64,000 bases of DNA. It comes from Trichaptum fuscoviolaceum (Eukaryota; Basidiomycota; Agaricomycetes; Hymenochaetales; Trichaptaceae). Below are positions 61,201 through 64,000 of this stretch, one piece after another. Position numbers and translations under genes: made by a program. The stretch covers positions 3,394,941-3,458,940 of the forward strand of contig CAJSYZ010000011.1 in NCBI GenBank assembly GCA_910574455.1, written 5' to 3'. The notes below the pieces were generated by a model. It searched no databases, was not told the DNA's origin, and worked only from the letters and a program-made list of their open reading frames with translations. How positions within the stretch are numbered: the stretch's first letter is position 1; each line of letters opens with the position of its first letter.

Positions 61201-63810
61201 TGGACTGCCTCAGGCTTGACTCGGATAAACTTCAACTCGAACGTAACCTCTAGGCGAACTTGGACGCTTTCAAGTTCAAGTTCCACTGGCAGTCTACTCG
61301 TCTCGTAAACAAACCTAGCTGCTTGCGTAGAGAACCGGTGTTATCCTGCCACATATAGAGAAGCCACGCCTGGCCTGGCATTAGCTTACTATCCGACCTC
61401 GTTCGTTATATGGGTCTTCAGCACTTTCAGCATCCTCACTAATAGAGTTAAGCCATGACTAGGGGCTTTCCTTCTAAAGAGATTGTCACCATTGTGGTAT
61501 GAAACAACTGGTGTCCTATAAAATAAAATGCTTGAAGGAAGAGAACGAAGGTAAGTCTCCAAGCTACTATCTACTCGAGTTATGGGTAGGATAAACCCTC
61601 CGTCGGGCGGAAGAAAGAGCAGGCAAGAAAATCGGTATTTATTTTTGTAAAATCATAAAATCATAAAATCATCGTTTTTAACGTTCAAACTCATCTATTT
61701 AGCTCCAGAATTGCGAATCCCGTCTACAGCGAATATATTCAGAATCTCACCTCCAGTTTATGTCGTATAGCTGTGGATACTTCCGTATGTCGTGCCTTTT
61801 CTTAATTGGCGTTCCGCTGACTTACATTAATAATCTGTTCCTACTGGGAAAGCAATACTTGACGTCAATAAGAGCGAACATATCCAGTAATGTGTTTAAA
61901 CCTGATAGGATGTCGACGAAATTACTGACTTGTAGACAATTTAGCAGTGAGGAGATTTGAAACCTGTAATATACACGTACATGTATACACTGTTTCGAAG
62001 ACTGGGATTCGCTCAGGCGTCGGGCGTTGGCTGATGGGCCAAAAAGATAGCTCCTCGCATTCAAACAACGCTGGTCAAAGGGCTTAATAATATTAATGCC
62101 TATTTATACTGGACGACCGCTACATGCGCTGAAAGGCATGCCCTATATTGCACTAAAACCATGACACCCAATAACGATAACACGCAGCATGATTTGTAAA
62201 TTTATATCGGCAGTCTACTATGTCCTCGACACCGGCCTAAGGATCGGACAATTCACAGATAGCCGGATAAGAACAATGTAATCCACAAACACTACCTGTT
62301 AATGCGCTGATAAACAGTGCATTCCTGTTCACATTTGAACAAGTATCATTTGGCACACATGTCAAACGGAAGGGGCGGTTCGGACGACTGGCTTTCGCCC
62401 TACCTGCACATTAAACCTATGATATTTCATATCTACAAAACATGATTGCCGGACTATAGAACTCTATCGATTGCGACTATTTTCCATTGCAAATTGTCTA
62501 GCCGGAAATACAATGAGTAGCCTTTTGACTTTGAGAGGCTTATTGAAACAAAAGTCCGGCTCCATCGTGATGTATGTACCTGTAGTTATTTGTAAAAAAA
62601 TATAAATACGTAGACAGCTATTACAAGTCTCATGTTACCACACGCTGAGGTCACATCAATAGCCTTTATTTCTGGAGAAGTTGGGAGCACGAACTAAAAA
62701 ACGTGGTTTTGAGGCGCCCATCTTTATGAACACTAGTATTCTTCTTGTGACTCATAAGGTAGATTCCAAACTCAATGCAATGTTCATTGACAGAAGCTGC
62801 GTATGAAGGTTCCGCCTTCGCCGGCTAATATTGCGGTGCAAGCTAACACAGACGCCCCTTGAATGCGCTCATATCAGTTGCGAATCCGGACCCAACGGAC
62901 TAACTGGTTGTCAGGGGAAACAACAAGGCGATATACATTTGATATGTTATTGCATTCTTGGAGACTACCTATGAATCATTGTAAGTAGCTCTCATGGAAG
63001 GTTAGAAAGAGAAGAAAACAAAGCAGCTATTAACCTCCCGCAATGCCGGTGCTTCAATTAGTGGTACGTACATGTACCTTAAGATTTGGCGCCCGTCGTG
63101 AGACTGTAGTAGGATTTTCGATCTTTGCATTGGAAGGGCATCATAATGGAAGCAGCAAAATAAAAGAACCCAGGGTCTACTAGTACCGTAACCCGTTAGT
63201 TCGTAGAAGGCAAGCGGCGGTGCTAACTGCTAACGATGCCTAAGTGCATCGATCTGAAGTAGGAGGCAAGTACATCTGGAAGTCCAGGCAGTTTCCCGAG
63301 TATCAGGTGGTAAGACTCACCTGCAGGAGACCACGTTCAATAGTTGCATGCTTGGGATGGCATTGATACTTGCCTTTTGGGAACACCATCTGAGAGAAAA
63401 CTGACGCCAGCCTGTTGGAGCATAGGCGCCTATGCCGCGTTCCATTTGATACATGTGGTGTTTCCTGCCAGTGATGCAGTTCTCTACCGTCAATGTCTAC
63501 CAAAAAGAATAATTAATTAATGCAGGTGCTTTGTTGTACACGGCATTTCTTCTGACAGTTCTCCGATTACAAGATGGAATGGATGTGCTCCAGTCGTACA
63601 CTTCGGACATACACATAATGATGGTCCCTGACGCATGTCGCCGGGCGTCTATTGCTATTTCGCGCTGTGAACATCACGAGAGATAATCGAGGGCTTGGGC
63701 AGCAGAAACACAGGTTATTCCAGGGCTTAAGTCCTGTATTGAGAGCCTATTGTTGATATCCTGCATTTTCTGAAAGACGGAGGCCTAAAGAAAAGCTTTG
63801 ATTGAGCAAG
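58243..63810. other. Gene-poor region with transposon-type motif blocks
   Basis: No gene is supported. ACACTCAGGCTGGCA and GATTCAAGTTGCCAC...GACTCCGAGTCG lie at 58836-58918. At 61079-61300 are ACTACTACTAGCAGT, GGCTACTAGTATAC, CCTCAGGCTTGACTCGG and TTCAAGTTCAAGTTCCACTGGCAGTC. These are the same words as around the Plavaka element and are probably remnants of related elements. Confidence 0.4.
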
Positions 63811-63990
63811 TCAACGATTGAAGGTTATAGCTTGGCAGCATACTATTGACCCCAAGGAAACAGGCTCTTTCACTGGTCTGAGCTTGCCGTCGCAATCATC
63901 GCACTCTGTCGCATACACGTATTCGGTTCCCTTGTCGACCTTCTTATGTAGGATGAAGTATCGCGAGCTCGAGTCCTCACTTTGCTTCAT
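63811..63990 (-). CDS. Possible small or partial gene at right edge
   Basis: From the ATG at 63990 the frame (MKQSEDSSSRYFILHKK, then EYVYATECDDCDGKLRP) is open for 59 codons to a stop at 63811. The CXXC-like CDDC and balanced composition suggest protein. It may be an inner exon of a gene running off the window. No family recognised. Confidence 0.2.
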   Translation of the reverse strand: MKQSEDSSSRYFILHKKVDKGTEYVYATECDDCDGKLRPVKEPVSLGSIVCCQAITFNR

Positions 63991-64000
63991 GTATAAGATT

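Overview
This is nuclear DNA of a filamentous fungus, almost certainly an Agaricomycete (Basidiomycota). Genes are split by many 44-70 nt introns with GTRNGY donors and YAG acceptors. The families present (Plavaka-type DNA transposon, BCS1-like AAA ATPase, trypsin-like H/D/S protein, Zn2Cys6 regulators, P450, NmrA-like and PhzF-like enzymes) are typical of mushroom genomes. Start codons were chosen as ATG only, so some open frames begin later than their longest stretch. Exon joins were worked out by hand from splice consensus and phase.

Layout. (1) 0.3-2.0 kb: a minus-strand BCS1-like AAA ATPase that looks like a pseudogene. (2) 2.2-9.3 kb: a divergent gene pair, a trypsin-like serine protease (minus) and an unknown NLS/coiled-coil protein (plus), around a 1.2 kb spacer full of short inverted motifs (CACTGGCA, CTCAGGC, ACTCCGAGT, CAAGTTGAA). 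(3) 9.2-18.6 kb: a Plavaka-family transposon with an apparently intact multi-exon transposase (minus) and a divergent 18-exon accessory gene (plus) containing a run of tiny exons. The same short motifs mark its centre and flanks. (4) 18.9-23.4 kb: three enzyme genes, a cytochrome P450, an NmrA-like NAD(P)-binding protein and a PhzF-like protein. (5) 23.7-41 kb: a tandem array of minus-strand genes for small Zn(II)2Cys6 proteins. The first four repeat about every 4 kb and share an unfamiliar C-terminal domain; two more follow. Poorly resolved plus-strand coding pieces lie between them. (6) 41.6-53.1 kb: a small unknown gene, a plus-strand regulator-like gene, and two more Zn2Cys6 genes, the last being a conventional full-size transcription factor. 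(7) 53-64 kb: gene-poor sequence with only weak single-exon candidates.

How it fits together. The left third is shaped by DNA transposons of one motif family, and the protease pair has the same divergent layout as the Plavaka element. The middle and right parts are an expansion of Zn2Cys6 regulators. In all eight of these genes an intron sits directly before the codon for the third cysteine, which points to common descent. Whether the regulators control the neighbouring P450/NmrA/PhzF genes cannot be told from sequence.
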